IMG/VR virus record: IMGVR_UViG_3300001372_000001
Coordinates: 1 to 34,725 of that record
Strand: one strand, 5' to 3'
From: a virus
DNA length: 34,725 nt
Both the position numbers and the translations under genes were made by a program. Shown here piece after piece: positions 16,005 through 25,204 of the stretch. Every line of letters starts with the position of its first letter. Positions within the stretch are counted from its first letter, which is position 1. A model generated the notes under the pieces. That model searched no databases. It saw nothing but the letters and a program-made list of their open reading frames with translations, and was not told where the DNA came from.

Positions 16005-17072
16005 TTGGACCTAAGTAAAATTGATGTGTTTGAGTTCCTCTCAGAACTCGGAATGAACAACGTGAGGGAAGATGGCGAGAACGTTTGGTATAGTTGCTTT
16101 TCTGACACTCATTATCGCGGTGATGCTAACCCTTCCGCTTCGATGGAGAAGGGAACTACACGATTCCATTGCTTCTCTTGTGGCATGGGGGGAAATGCTG
16201 TAGCTTTTTTGGCAGAACTGGAGAATGTATCTCCAATTCAATCTGCTATTTGGATTAAAGAACGTTTCAATATTGGAACAGTTCCTAAGAAAGATTCACT
16301 AGTAGATAATGTTAAGGAAATATTAAGTAAAAAACCGACGACAAAAACTGCAAACTATAGTCTTCCTGAACTAGATGAAAGTGAAGCCGATAGACGAGCA
16401 GTAAGATGGCATAACCTTTATGAAGAATATAGAAATTTTTCTAGCCAATTAACTGAGCTTCCAGGGACAACTTGGGAAGATATTTTTGAATATAAGATTG
16501 AAAAGAATCCTCTTTGGTATATGTTTGACAGAGGGTTTAGTCCAGAAACTTTAACCGAATGGAAAATAGGTTGGGATAAGATTTCTGAACGTATCACTAT
16601 TCCAATTAGAAATGAAGCTGGACGGCTAGTTGGCTTTAAAGCACGAACAATCAAAGAAGATGAAAAACGTCGCTATATAGTTCTTGGTGGCCCTGAATAT
16701 GGTTTTGAACCTTACGAAACTAACAAAGTTTTATTTGGTCTAGACAAGACGAGAGAAAAAGAACTTATCATTAGAGAGGGAGAGCTTAACGTTATTGCTC
16801 TACATGAAAAAGGCTTTAGAAATAGTATTGGTTTATCAGGAAAAATTTTGTCAGAAGAACAAGTTGCATTATGTAAAAAGCATGGCGAAAAACTAATCAT
16901 GTGGTTTGATGATGAAGATGACGCAAGAGTAGCGGCTGAAAAAATTAAGACTCTGCCGGTGCAAGTTGTTTCATCTTTTGAACGCGACCCTGTTGATATG
17001 ACACGCGGAGAGATACATTCTCTGTTGACAGGGGCGAAGTATCTTGCTATGATGAATCTTGCCATTAAATAA
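16005..17072 (+). CDS. dnaG: DnaG-type DNA primase
   Basis: A 355-residue protein that makes RNA primers for the lagging strand. The zinc-binding domain is at residues 30-63: C31, H36, C56 and C59 (YSCFSDTHYRGD and RFHCFSCGMGGNAVAF). The catalytic Toprim fold follows: RITIPIRNEAGRLVGFKART, LIIREGELNVIALHEKG with the Toprim Glu, and IMWFDDEDDARVAAEKI with the Asp cluster. It is shorter than host DnaG and lacks the C-terminal helicase-binding domain. The start is TTG at 16005 after AAGGGGA. Confidence 0.9.
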   Translation: MDLSKIDVFEFLSELGMNNVREDGENVWYSCFSDTHYRGDANPSASMEKGTTRFHCFSCGMGGNAVAFLAELENVSPIQSAIWIKERFNIGTVPKKDSLVDNVKEILSKKPTTKTANYSLPELDESEADRRAVRWHNLYEEYRNFSSQLTELPGTTWEDIFEYKIEKNPLWYMFDRGFSPETLTEWKIGWDKISERITIPIRNEAGRLVGFKARTIKEDEKRRYIVLGGPEYGFEPYETNKVLFGLDKTREKELIIREGELNVIALHEKGFRNSIGLSGKILSEEQVALCKKHGEKLIMWFDDEDDARVAAEKIKTLPVQVVSSFERDPVDMTRGEIHSLLTGAKYLAMMNLAIK

Positions 17073-17092
17073 AAACAAACAAAGGAGAAACA

Positions 17093-17791
17093 ATGGCTCG
17101 TGGTTTTGGAGCATTAGCTTCAGCAAAGGAAGATATTGAGAGAAGAAGAGACTCAGGTGGGGGCGATTTTATTAGATATTTCCGCCTCGGAAATGGTGAG
17201 TCTACTGTTGTACGCTTTTTAGAAGAGAAGGAAGACGTTGCTTGTGGTTGGGTACATTTAGTTCGTGTCCCCTCTCGTAGCTTTCCTATTCAGGTTCCCT
17301 GCATTGATCAGGACGATGAAGGCCGTAGAAATCTAGGCAAGGATTGCCCTGGCTGTGAGCAGGAACTTGATCTTAAGTTCAGAGGTAAGATTAATATGAT
17401 CCAGCGCGATGCTCCTGTTCAGGAGAAGGTTGGAGATAGATGGGAAACTGTAGGTAATGAAGATGCAGTTGTTGTTTGGGATGTAAGCTTTGAAGTCTTG
17501 CAGGATTTGCAGGAGAAGGACTTTGACTATAAGGGTCTAAAGTCTAGAGACTTCAAGATTAAGCGGGTTGGAGAGAAGTTTGATACGAAGTATTTCATCT
17601 CTCCTGCTGATCCCGATGGAGGCCCACAGCCAATGTCTGACAATGACAAGGAACTCGAAGACAATAAGTATGATTTGAATGAGCTTACTGCTCCTTCATC
17701 ATATGATTCGTGGGGTGTTCGGTTTGAGAAGCCGAAAGAGGAAGTAACACCTTCAAGAGAATCTCCGTTTAGAAGAAGAACAGATAGTTAA
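17093..17791 (+). CDS. Single-stranded DNA-binding protein (gp32-like)
   Basis: A 232-residue protein after an AAGGAG ribosome site. The middle looks like an OB fold with an inserted zinc site: VPCIDQDDEGRRNLGKDC followed by PGCEQE. FIRYFRLGNGESTVVRFLE starts the fold and VWDVSFEVLQDLQ lies in its second half. The C-terminus is acidic and then Ser/Arg-rich. This matches phage SSBs of the T4 gp32 style often found between primase and polymerase. It would coat single strands and coordinate DnaE, DnaB and RecA. Confidence 0.75.
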   Translation: MARGFGALASAKEDIERRRDSGGGDFIRYFRLGNGESTVVRFLEEKEDVACGWVHLVRVPSRSFPIQVPCIDQDDEGRRNLGKDCPGCEQELDLKFRGKINMIQRDAPVQEKVGDRWETVGNEDAVVVWDVSFEVLQDLQEKDFDYKGLKSRDFKIKRVGEKFDTKYFISPADPDGGPQPMSDNDKELEDNKYDLNELTAPSSYDSWGVRFEKPKEEVTPSRESPFRRRTDS

Positions 17792-20700
17792 TTGTCTAAT
17801 CTGGTCCACTTACATCGTCATGGAGAATTTTCTCTTCTTGATGGAGTAGGAACGGCAGAGCATTATGCAAAGCGAGCAGCCGAGCTAGGACAGTCGGCTC
17901 TCGCTTTGACAGATCATGGTTCTTTAGCCGGGGTTCTCTATCATGTAGACGCCTGTGAAGCGCAGGGAATTAAACCTATCATCGGTGCAGAAATGTACTT
18001 TACGCTTGATGCTCTTAAGCACGACAAAGAACACAAGCGCTTCCACTTAGTTTTGCTAGCTAAAAATTACGCTGGTTTTAGAAATTTAATGCGGCTATCA
18101 AGTCTTTCGTGGCAACCTGAAAACTTTTATTATAAGCCTTGTATTGATTGGCGCTTGCTGCGACAGTATTCAGAGGGTCTTATTGCTTCAACTTCCTGTA
18201 TGAGCGGGATAGTTCCTCGTGCAATTCTTGCAGGGGATGATGAAGGAGCTCATAGATATTTAAATACATTGCAGGATATTTTTGGCGATGATCTTTATCT
18301 AGAGATTCATCCTCACGATGATAATGGACAGCGCAGAGTTAATAGAGAACTTATAAAACTAGCAGAACAAAAGGGGCTTCCTGTTGTTGCTGCTACTGAC
18401 GCTCATTATCCTTTTAAAGAATGGTTTGGAACACAGGATATTCTTGTAATGATTCAAACTGGTCAGTCTAATAAGTCAAGAGAAGATAGAGAAGATGCCG
18501 CTAAAGATATCTTTAAGTTTTCCGGCAATACTTATTGGCTCATGAGCGAAGATGAACTAGTAGAGCAATTCAACAGTTTCCACCCTGAACTAAAGGAAGA
18601 TTGGATTGATGAATTCATTCGGAATACTACAGAAATTGCTGATCGCTGTGAACATTTTACAATAGATAAATCGCCTAAGATTCCAAAGGCAACAAAGTCT
18701 CCACTAGAGGCAGAGAGAATTCTGCGCCGTTGGTGTAGGGAAGGATTAGAGAGAATTGGAAAGAGTGACGACGACCGATATTTGTCTAGGGTTGAAGAGG
18801 AACTGGCTACAATGCGTAGGCTTAGAGTCCTTGATTATTTCGTCATTGTGGCTGACATGGTACGATGGGCTAAAGACCAAGGTATCCGTGTCGGACCGGG
18901 CAGAGGTTCTGCTGCTGGTTGCCTTGTCAATTATCTATGCAGAATCACATCCGTTGATCCGATTGGATACGGACTCCTCTTCGAACGTTTTCTAAACGAT
19001 TATAGAACATCGCTTCCTGATATTGATATTGACTTTCAGGATGATAGACGCGATGAAGTGAAGCAGTATCTTCATGAAAAATATGGGGACGAGTATGTAG
19101 TCAATGTTGCTTCTTATCAATCATTTGGTTTGAGAGCTTCAATTCTAGATGTAGCCAGAGTTCTTAATGTCCCTTATGAGAAGGTTCGCAGAGCTACAAA
19201 CGCCATCCCAGATAAAACATTTGGAGAAACTCTTGAATCACTAGAAATGTCTTATCCTCCTATTAAGCAGTTTTTTAAAGAGTTTCCACAGGTTCGCACT
19301 CATGCAATGAGATTGCAGGGACAAATGAAGGGGCAGTCACAGCATCCTGCGGCAGTTATTATTACTGACGTACCAGCCATAGATGTTATTCCTATGATGC
19401 AATCAAAAGATGGTGGTATGGTTACTCAGTGGTCTGAGCGAGCTAACGCACAGCTTATTTCTCCATATGGATTCCTTAAGATTGATTGTCTTGCTACAGA
19501 AGGTCTTACTATGCAGCAAAACATCATTGATAAAATCAAGGAGCGCACAGGAGAAATTATTGATTTTGAAAGCATAGAACAGTTCCCTATTATTGAATCT
19601 CCCTATAAAGTAGACGCTCAAGTTGTTGAAAATTTTGCTGACGGTTATAACATAGGCGTGTTTCAGTTTGCTAGTCGAGGGATCGTTGGTTTGCTTAAAC
19701 AAATTCAGCCAGAAAATCTTGAGCATGTTATTGCTGCCAACGCTCTCTTTAGGCCAGGAACGCTGGCTAACGGTGTAGCCTTTGAATATGCTGACAGAAA
19801 GAATGGTAAGAAATTCTGGAAGATGCCGCACGAATCAATGGATCAATTCATTAGCCCTACATATGGATTTATGATCTTCCAAGAGCAGGTTATACAAATC
19901 TTCAGAGCCTTGGGGAGAAATGTAACTCCTGCTGATACTGCACCATTCCTTTCTGTAGTAGCAAAAGGTATTGCTAGGGATCTTGATGGAAAAAAGAAAC
20001 TTCAAGCATTCTATGATCAATTTGCTGCTGGCTGTGAAGATAAAAAGATTCCGCGCCATATTTATGACGAGATTTGGTCGCAGATTCTTCAGATGACTAC
20101 ATATGCTTTCAATAAAGCTCACTCTACAGGATATTCTTTGCAGGCTTATCAAGATAAATGGCTTAAAACTTATTATCCTCTTGAATTCTATGCTTCTCTA
20201 CTCACAGTAGAGATGGGTTCAAGTGCTGATTCACAGAAGAAAGTTATGAAGGCTATTAGAGAGGCCAATACTATAGGAGTTAAAATTCTGCCGCCAGATG
20301 TTAATATTTCTGACGTTGGTTTTACTATTGACGGTAACTCAATTAGGTTCGGCTTGCAAGGTATTAAGTTTGTTGGCCAAGCCGCTGTTGAAGAGATAAA
20401 AGAGAAGCGTCCGTTTGAATCATATGAAGATTTTTATTCAAAGGTTGATAAGAAAAAGATTAACAAAAGATGCAAGAAATCTTTGGTGATGGCCGGTGCT
20501 TTTGACAACTTAGGTGGACGTGAAAAATGGACACTAGATGAAGACGGTATTAGAGAAGATGGAAGAATGAATCAAGATGATAGAGCATTGGCTGAGAAGG
20601 AAATGATGGGCTACTCAGTTTCTTATGGAGAAGATGCAGCGAAATATAATGCCTTGCTAGTTGATTATATTTCAAATGAATTGAAAGGCGATGTTCAGGT

Positions 20701-20944
20701 CGGAGGAGAAGTTGTTAACGTCAAAGAGATAAATGACAAGAACAACAACAAGATGGCTTTCGTGGATTTAAGCTATAATATGACTGACTATGCGGCTACA
20801 TTTTTTGCTGATTCATACGAACAGTTTAGACATATTCTCACTGAGGGGAACACGATTCTAATCTCAGGAGAGTACGATTCTGAAAGAGAAACTACGATAG
20901 CGAGCAGAGCCATAAGTGTTGCTCAGTTGATAGCGGAGGGCTAA
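17792..20944 (+). CDS. dnaE: DNA polymerase III alpha subunit
   Basis: A 1050-residue C-family replicative polymerase. The N-terminal PHP domain begins NLVHLHRHGEFSLLDGVG and includes LALTDHGSLAG. GPGRGSAAGCLVNY precedes the catalytic aspartates in LPDIDIDFQDDRRDEV near residues 405-418. The fingers and tandem helix-hairpin-helix region follow (FNKAHSTGYSLQAYQDKWL, then GLQGIKFVG), and an OB-like segment ends the chain. It is about 110 residues shorter than E. coli DnaE. The start is TTG directly after the SSB stop. Phages that carry DnaE usually borrow the host clamp and loader. Confidence 0.96.
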   Translation: MSNLVHLHRHGEFSLLDGVGTAEHYAKRAAELGQSALALTDHGSLAGVLYHVDACEAQGIKPIIGAEMYFTLDALKHDKEHKRFHLVLLAKNYAGFRNLMRLSSLSWQPENFYYKPCIDWRLLRQYSEGLIASTSCMSGIVPRAILAGDDEGAHRYLNTLQDIFGDDLYLEIHPHDDNGQRRVNRELIKLAEQKGLPVVAATDAHYPFKEWFGTQDILVMIQTGQSNKSREDREDAAKDIFKFSGNTYWLMSEDELVEQFNSFHPELKEDWIDEFIRNTTEIADRCEHFTIDKSPKIPKATKSPLEAERILRRWCREGLERIGKSDDDRYLSRVEEELATMRRLRVLDYFVIVADMVRWAKDQGIRVGPGRGSAAGCLVNYLCRITSVDPIGYGLLFERFLNDYRTSLPDIDIDFQDDRRDEVKQYLHEKYGDEYVVNVASYQSFGLRASILDVARVLNVPYEKVRRATNAIPDKTFGETLESLEMSYPPIKQFFKEFPQVRTHAMRLQGQMKGQSQHPAAVIITDVPAIDVIPMMQSKDGGMVTQWSERANAQLISPYGFLKIDCLATEGLTMQQNIIDKIKERTGEIIDFESIEQFPIIESPYKVDAQVVENFADGYNIGVFQFASRGIVGLLKQIQPENLEHVIAANALFRPGTLANGVAFEYADRKNGKKFWKMPHESMDQFISPTYGFMIFQEQVIQIFRALGRNVTPADTAPFLSVVAKGIARDLDGKKKLQAFYDQFAAGCEDKKIPRHIYDEIWSQILQMTTYAFNKAHSTGYSLQAYQDKWLKTYYPLEFYASLLTVEMGSSADSQKKVMKAIREANTIGVKILPPDVNISDVGFTIDGNSIRFGLQGIKFVGQAAVEEIKEKRPFESYEDFYSKVDKKKINKRCKKSLVMAGAFDNLGGREKWTLDEDGIREDGRMNQDDRALAEKEMMGYSVSYGEDAAKYNALLVDYISNELKGDVQVGGEVVNVKEINDKNNNKMAFVDLSYNMTDYAATFFADSYEQFRHILTEGNTILISGEYDSERETTIASRAISVAQLIAEG

Positions 20945-21972
20945 TGTCATTAGAAAAAGCTAATCTAAGTAAAGTATTAAATGCAATTAAAAAAGAATAT
21001 GGCGATTCAAATATCCACTTCGCCAATGACTATCCTGAGCTTGTAAGAATCCCTACAGGCTCTCTAGAGCTAGATGCTGCAACCTATGGAGGAATCCCTT
21101 TGGGGAGATGGAGTCACTTCTATGGCCCTCCTGGTGGCGCTAAGACACTAACCTGCTGGAACATCATTAAGCAGGCTCAGGACATGGGACTTGATTGCGC
21201 TTACTATAATATTGAGAAACAGTTTCTCCCTGAATGGGTTGAGCGCAAAGGGATTGATCTGTCTAAACTGCATGTTATTGAAGGTAGCACCATTGAGGAT
21301 GTAGGTGCTAAGCTAGAATCTTTGCTCGGCGTTATCAATGTTCATGTTCTTGATTCATTGGCTCAGGCTGTTTCTATTGACGAACTCGCTGGAAAAACAG
21401 AAGGTTGGTTGCCCGGTATTCAGGCTAGAGCTTGGGGTAAAGTTTTGCGCAGAGCTAATGAACGCTTTGATGATAAAGAGAATGCAGTTATTCTCGTTAA
21501 TCAAACGCGACAAGTTTTTGGTAAATTTGCTGGCTCAGAAGAACCTACTTCTGGACGCTCAGTAGAATATATTTCCTCAATGTCATTGCAGTTTAGAAAG
21601 TCACACTGGTTATTTAAGGATGACAACGGAGTTCTGCATGAGGGAGGTTCTAATACTGATACTCTCTCTGGTGACTCTGATCCCGAAGGTATGGAGTTTC
21701 AAATTCGAGTTGCCAAATCTAGAGTGTGCAAGCCATTTGAAACTGCTCGCATGAGATTAGATTTTGATACAGGAAACTTTGACTCGGCTTGGGAATTGAC
21801 TAAGGCCGCAGCCTATCATGGAATTGCGGATCGCAATGGTTCATGGTACACTGTCGGAGAGAAACGAGTTCAAGGCGAAAAGAAACTAAGAGATTTAATT
21901 TTGGAAGATACAGACTTACAGCAAACAATTAAAGCCGCCATATTAAATGGCCATTCAAAGAAGGAGAGTTAA
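20944..21972 (+). CDS. recA: RecA-like recombinase
   Basis: A 342-residue strand-exchange ATPase. Walker A is GPPGGAKT at 61-68; the Walker B region is VHVLDSLAQAV, and the NQTRQVFGKF segment matches the RecA L2/allosteric region. IPTGSLELDAATYGGIPLGR is the family start of the core. The ATG overlaps the dnaE stop (TAATG), so the two are coupled. It would support recombination-dependent replication and repair together with the nucleases downstream. Confidence 0.93.
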   Translation: MSLEKANLSKVLNAIKKEYGDSNIHFANDYPELVRIPTGSLELDAATYGGIPLGRWSHFYGPPGGAKTLTCWNIIKQAQDMGLDCAYYNIEKQFLPEWVERKGIDLSKLHVIEGSTIEDVGAKLESLLGVINVHVLDSLAQAVSIDELAGKTEGWLPGIQARAWGKVLRRANERFDDKENAVILVNQTRQVFGKFAGSEEPTSGRSVEYISSMSLQFRKSHWLFKDDNGVLHEGGSNTDTLSGDSDPEGMEFQIRVAKSRVCKPFETARMRLDFDTGNFDSAWELTKAAAYHGIADRNGSWYTVGEKRVQGEKKLRDLILEDTDLQQTIKAAILNGHSKKES

Positions 21973-22676
21973 TGCCACTTAAGAAGGGCAAGAAGCCTAC
22001 AACTACTTCAGATTTGAGAACACTTATCGCAATTGTTCTTGATGAATCAGGTTCAATGGATACTAGACGAGAGGAGACAATTTCTTCTGTCAACTTTTAT
22101 CTAAATAGTATTCTAGATGCCGCTGATACAACAGCAATTGTTACTCTTGCTGAGTTCTCTGATATGGGTAGTACAGAAGATCATGTTCGTTTTGTTGAAA
22201 GAAATACTCCTATCACAGAAGTTTATGAACTGACCGAGGAGACTTATAGACCACGCGGAAATACTCCGCTTTATGATGCTGTAGGTCTTACAATTCGAGC
22301 AGTTGAGAAGGAAAATGTTGATCGTTTTCTCTTTGTGATTGTTACAGATGGTTGGGAAAACACATCGCGTGAGTTCACAAGAGAAAAGATTGTTGATATT
22401 ATCACGGAGAAGGAAAAGACCGATAGGTGGACATTTGTTTATCTAGCTGCTGGTCAGGATGCATGGGCTGGTGCTTCTAGTATTGGTATCTCTACTCCAG
22501 GCACCACTCGTTCATATACTGGTGCTAAGGGTACTACAGCACAGCAGACACAGGTTATGGCTGCTTCTACAGTAGACTATCTTGCAAGTAGCAAGACAGT
22601 AGCTCCCGATTTCTGGAGCGCCACAGAAGAGGAAGAGACTAAGACTACACCAAAGAAAGTAACGGTTAGTTCGTAA
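21972..22676 (+). CDS. VWA-domain protein with intact MIDAS
   Basis: A 234-residue protein. A von Willebrand A fold begins at about residue 16. The metal site is complete: DESGS at 24-28, a threonine in RPRGNTPLYDAVG, and an aspartate in VIVTDGWEN. The C-terminus is Thr- and Lys-rich. VWA proteins bind partners through a divalent metal and often work with AAA+ ATPases. This one overlaps recA by one base (TAATG) and the nuclease after it in the same way. It is probably part of the recombination machinery or a host-interaction factor; which is unclear. Confidence 0.85.
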   Translation: MPLKKGKKPTTTSDLRTLIAIVLDESGSMDTRREETISSVNFYLNSILDAADTTAIVTLAEFSDMGSTEDHVRFVERNTPITEVYELTEETYRPRGNTPLYDAVGLTIRAVEKENVDRFLFVIVTDGWENTSREFTREKIVDIITEKEKTDRWTFVYLAAGQDAWAGASSIGISTPGTTRSYTGAKGTTAQQTQVMAASTVDYLASSKTVAPDFWSATEEEETKTTPKKVTVSS

Positions 22677-23068
22677 TGACTCCACAGGATCAGGGGCGGG
22701 AATTTGAGAAAGATCTGGCAGATGAATTTGGTCTGCAACAAACTCCTGCCTCTGGTTCTGTGTGGCATTCTAAATTAGATTTAGTAGGTTTAGGAGCTCG
22801 CTGGAGTTTAAAATTTACTACTAAAGAATCGTTTCCTATAACTGCTACAGATATTTTAGAAGCTGAAATGGCTTGTGATGGCCCTGGAGGAGATGGAAAA
22901 ATTCCTATTTGGGCAGCAAGAATTCCTCGCGGAGATTATATTATAATGAGGAAAGAAGATTTTAAAAATTTACAACAAGGAAAAATTAAACTAATAGAAG
23001 AAGATAGACCACAGGTTGCAGCTAGAAAAGCTAGAGCTAGACAGCCTGAATTGTTAAGAGAGGAATAA
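22676..23068 (+). CDS. Putative PD-(D/E)xK nuclease, Holliday-resolvase-like
   Basis: A 130-residue protein. GREFEKDLADEFG (E9/E11) near the N-terminus, then SGS...SKLDLVG with D35 and SLKFT with K46, have the spacing of archaeal-type Hjc resolvases and related phage nucleases. The usual Glu of ExK is a Ser (S44), so activity should be checked. The C-terminal Arg-rich helix (RPQVAARKARARQPELL) could bind DNA. It sits between recA and a Cas4-like exonuclease, which fits a recombination role. Confidence 0.6.
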   Translation: MTPQDQGREFEKDLADEFGLQQTPASGSVWHSKLDLVGLGARWSLKFTTKESFPITATDILEAEMACDGPGGDGKIPIWAARIPRGDYIIMRKEDFKNLQQGKIKLIEEDRPQVAARKARARQPELLREE

Positions 23069-23313
23069 TGTTAATACAATCATTTACAGATCCCTATGTA
23101 GCAGAAATACATCAAACTAGATGGAAAGTAAATTTCGTTATAGTTGATAAAGGAAAGCGTTATGAGTTTGTTGTTTCTGCTGATCAAGCATTAACAGAAG
23201 GCGATGGAATTTGGTTTGGAACTAAAGAAGAGTATGATAAATTTTTAAACCATCACATCTTTAATAAAAACTACGAACAAGAACAGGATAAAATTGGCTT
23301 TAACGCGAGTTGA
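23068..23313 (+). CDS. 81-residue protein, function unknown
   Basis: Overlaps the previous gene by one base (TAATG). It appears to be a small mixed alpha/beta protein: SFTDPYVAEIHQTRWKVNFV, VDKGKRYEFVVSADQALTEG and WFGTKEEYDKFLNHHIF. There are no catalytic motifs. Its place between two nucleases hints at an accessory role. Codon use and tight packing support a real gene. Confidence 0.6.
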   Translation: MLIQSFTDPYVAEIHQTRWKVNFVIVDKGKRYEFVVSADQALTEGDGIWFGTKEEYDKFLNHHIFNKNYEQEQDKIGFNAS

Positions 23314-24235
23314 ATTGTTTAAGGCTTTAGGGGCGATCAAAGAAGGTCCACAGATTGACAAGTGGACACATGAAGCTTATAAACAAGATGAAGAAAAACG
23401 TTGGCGAGCTAATTCATATTTTAGTTCTTCCTTCCATGCTAGCTCATATCCAGGCGCAGATAAATCCTGTGGTCGGAAGGCTCTTTATAAGTTAATGAAT
23501 TTCCCTGAGCCTGAACCTATTTCCCCTAAAGGAATAGGAATAATGGGCGTTGGTAAAGCTGTTGAAGAACAGATTGTAGAGAGATGGGCAAAGATGGGTA
23601 TTCTTCTAGGCCCACAACCTCCTGAGCAGCTTCGTATTGAGTTTGAAGACCTTTGGTTAAGCGGCTATGGCGATGCTGTTCTAAATTTGTCTCCAGAATA
23701 TTTTCACGTTTTACCAGTAGAAATTAAAACAAAAGCCAATAAAGTTATTGAGTATATGAAAGTAGGGGGACAGGCTTACGATGAAGCTCACTATTACCAG
23801 CTCCAAGCATATATTTTATGGTGTATACAAAACTATAGAGAGATGGGTTGGAACAAAATTGGGTTAAATCCACCCGAAGGTGGAGTTATCTATTATGTTT
23901 CGAGGGAAGACCCTAGGAATACTCATGAATTTTATATAGAATTTGATAGAAAAATGGCTATGGAAGCCGGGATGAGACTTAAAAAATGGAGAAAAAACTT
24001 TCTCTATGACGAACTTCCTGAGCGTCCTAAAGACTGGAAGTGGACAGAGGAGCCTTGCAAGTGGTGTCCCTTTAAGAAGCATGTATGCAAGCCTGATCAT
24101 GTAGCAGGGATTGTTAAGCTTAGTGAAAGCGCGGGGGTAGAATTTGCGCAGGCCCACACTCCTAGCTATAATATTGAAAACGTCAGAAGGAGGGTCAAAG
24201 AGAGATGGACATACAAACAGCTAGAGCTATTCTAA
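23294..24235 (+). CDS. Cas4/RecB-like exonuclease with iron-sulfur cysteines
   Basis: A 313-residue PD-(D/E)xK nuclease. Active-site residues: E91 in AVEEQIVERW, D127 in SGYGDAVL, E143 and K145 in VEIKT, then HYYQLQAYIL (QxxxY-like motif). C59 (KSCGRKAL) and C255, C258, C265 (CKWCPFKKHVC) would hold a 4Fe-4S cluster, as in Cas4 and AddB-type nucleases. The start is TTG at 23294 after AGGA, overlapping the previous gene by 20 bases. It would chew DNA ends for recombination or degrade host DNA. No CRISPR array or other cas genes are present. Confidence 0.85.
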   Translation: MALTRVELFKALGAIKEGPQIDKWTHEAYKQDEEKRWRANSYFSSSFHASSYPGADKSCGRKALYKLMNFPEPEPISPKGIGIMGVGKAVEEQIVERWAKMGILLGPQPPEQLRIEFEDLWLSGYGDAVLNLSPEYFHVLPVEIKTKANKVIEYMKVGGQAYDEAHYYQLQAYILWCIQNYREMGWNKIGLNPPEGGVIYYVSREDPRNTHEFYIEFDRKMAMEAGMRLKKWRKNFLYDELPERPKDWKWTEEPCKWCPFKKHVCKPDHVAGIVKLSESAGVEFAQAHTPSYNIENVRRRVKERWTYKQLELF

Positions 24236-24942
24236 GTGAAGTTGCAGCCGGCAATTGGCTGGATAAAGATATTCCAGAGGGTGAAAGTGATGTTATTGAC
24301 TTGGCGCAATACTATGTAGAAGAAGCTCAACTTGCCATTAAAGAAGGAATGGACAATGACCATCTCCATGCTATAATTAATTTATCAAAGCTTTCTCCCC
24401 CGGTATTAAGCGAGCTTGCCGAATCGCCCAACATCGAAGGAAGCCCACCGGGGGAGATTACACAATATGATACTGGCTATCAAACAATAGATATGTTTGA
24501 TAAAGATTACGATGGATTGCCTATTCCTAGAGCCATTCCAGAAGATGCTTTAGAGATGCCAACCGATCTGACCGAGGTTGGAGACAAGGCCGTTAGAAGG
24601 CTATACAGCGCGTTTAACAGCTATCTAGGACGTGCTAGATGGAAGTTGGCTCTTTCTCTTAGCAATCAAGCTAACGCTACTCACCTAAGAGATGAATCTT
24701 ATAGAGTTGCTTTCTTAAAAGCTTTTAAAGCAAGCAAAGCAGAAGGTGAGAAACTATCTCAGGCAGTTCTTGAACAATTTGCCCAGGAAACTGAAGATTA
24801 TAAAAATTGGAGTGAAAAAGTAAGAGAACATACAGATGAAGTAACATCTTGGAGAGCTTTAGTAGATATCTATGGCGGAAATGTTGATAGACTATCTAGA
24901 GAATGGACAATGAGAACGGAACAGTATGAACGCGAGCGCTAA
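24205..24942 (+). CDS. 245-residue helical protein, function unknown
   Basis: Overlaps the Cas4-like gene by 31 bases. The N-terminus is acidic and helical, the middle is proline-rich (SPPVLSELAESPNIEGSPPG), and the C-terminal half (about 125-245) is a long helical region rich in Ala, Arg, Lys and Glu that includes WKLALSLSNQANATHLRDES and AFLKAFKASKAEGEKL. A coiled coil is likely. Its place between the exonuclease and RuvC suggests a recombination accessory, but no family is recognised. Confidence 0.7.
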   Translation: MDIQTARAILSEVAAGNWLDKDIPEGESDVIDLAQYYVEEAQLAIKEGMDNDHLHAIINLSKLSPPVLSELAESPNIEGSPPGEITQYDTGYQTIDMFDKDYDGLPIPRAIPEDALEMPTDLTEVGDKAVRRLYSAFNSYLGRARWKLALSLSNQANATHLRDESYRVAFLKAFKASKAEGEKLSQAVLEQFAQETEDYKNWSEKVREHTDEVTSWRALVDIYGGNVDRLSREWTMRTEQYERER

Positions 24943-25099
24943 GAGAGCCAAGTGGGAAATTGGCTATGCTTCTCATGGAAGCAATCAAATGGTTCTGATG
25001 CTTCAACAGGGTTGGGAACCTTTTGCAGTTTCCCCTTTGCCAGATCCATTCTCAACTGCCGGTGTTTATGTTTGGTTTCGTCGTCAGGTTATTAAATAA
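24926..25099 (+). CDS. 57-residue protein, DUF1737/DUF4177-like
   Basis: ATG at 24926, overlapping the previous gene by 17 bases. The sequence reads as a short beta-sheet protein: WEIGYASHGSNQMVLMLQQG followed by WEPFAVSP and GVYVWFRRQVIK. The 'long loop, GWEPF, then W-F-R-R' layout resembles small phage and bacterial domains of the DUF1737/DUF4177 kind. The role of those is unknown. Confidence 0.6.
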   Translation: MNASAKRAKWEIGYASHGSNQMVLMLQQGWEPFAVSPLPDPFSTAGVYVWFRRQVIK

Positions 25100-25203
25100 T
25101 GAGCGGTAAAGATAAATCTTTATTTATGTGGATATTTTTTCCATCAATAGCATTTTTAATTGTCTTAGATACAATTTTAGTAATGATTAGGTGTTCAATT
25201 TAA
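25099..25203 (+). CDS. 34-residue single-span membrane peptide
   Basis: ATG overlaps the previous stop (TAATG). After a short charged start (MSGKDKS) there is one hydrophobic helix (LFMWIFFPSIAFLIVLDTIL). The next gene starts two bases after the stop. Coupling on both sides supports expression. The function is unknown. Confidence 0.5.
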   Translation: MSGKDKSLFMWIFFPSIAFLIVLDTILVMIRCSI

Positions 25204-25204
25204 T

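Noticed and set aside
23294-24235. CRISPR locus, because of the Cas4-like gene
   Set aside because: No repeat-spacer array and no other cas gene is visible on either strand in the window.
24205-24942. Recombination mediator or RecO/RecF homologue
   Set aside because: Position is suggestive but no motif supports it, so it is left as unknown.
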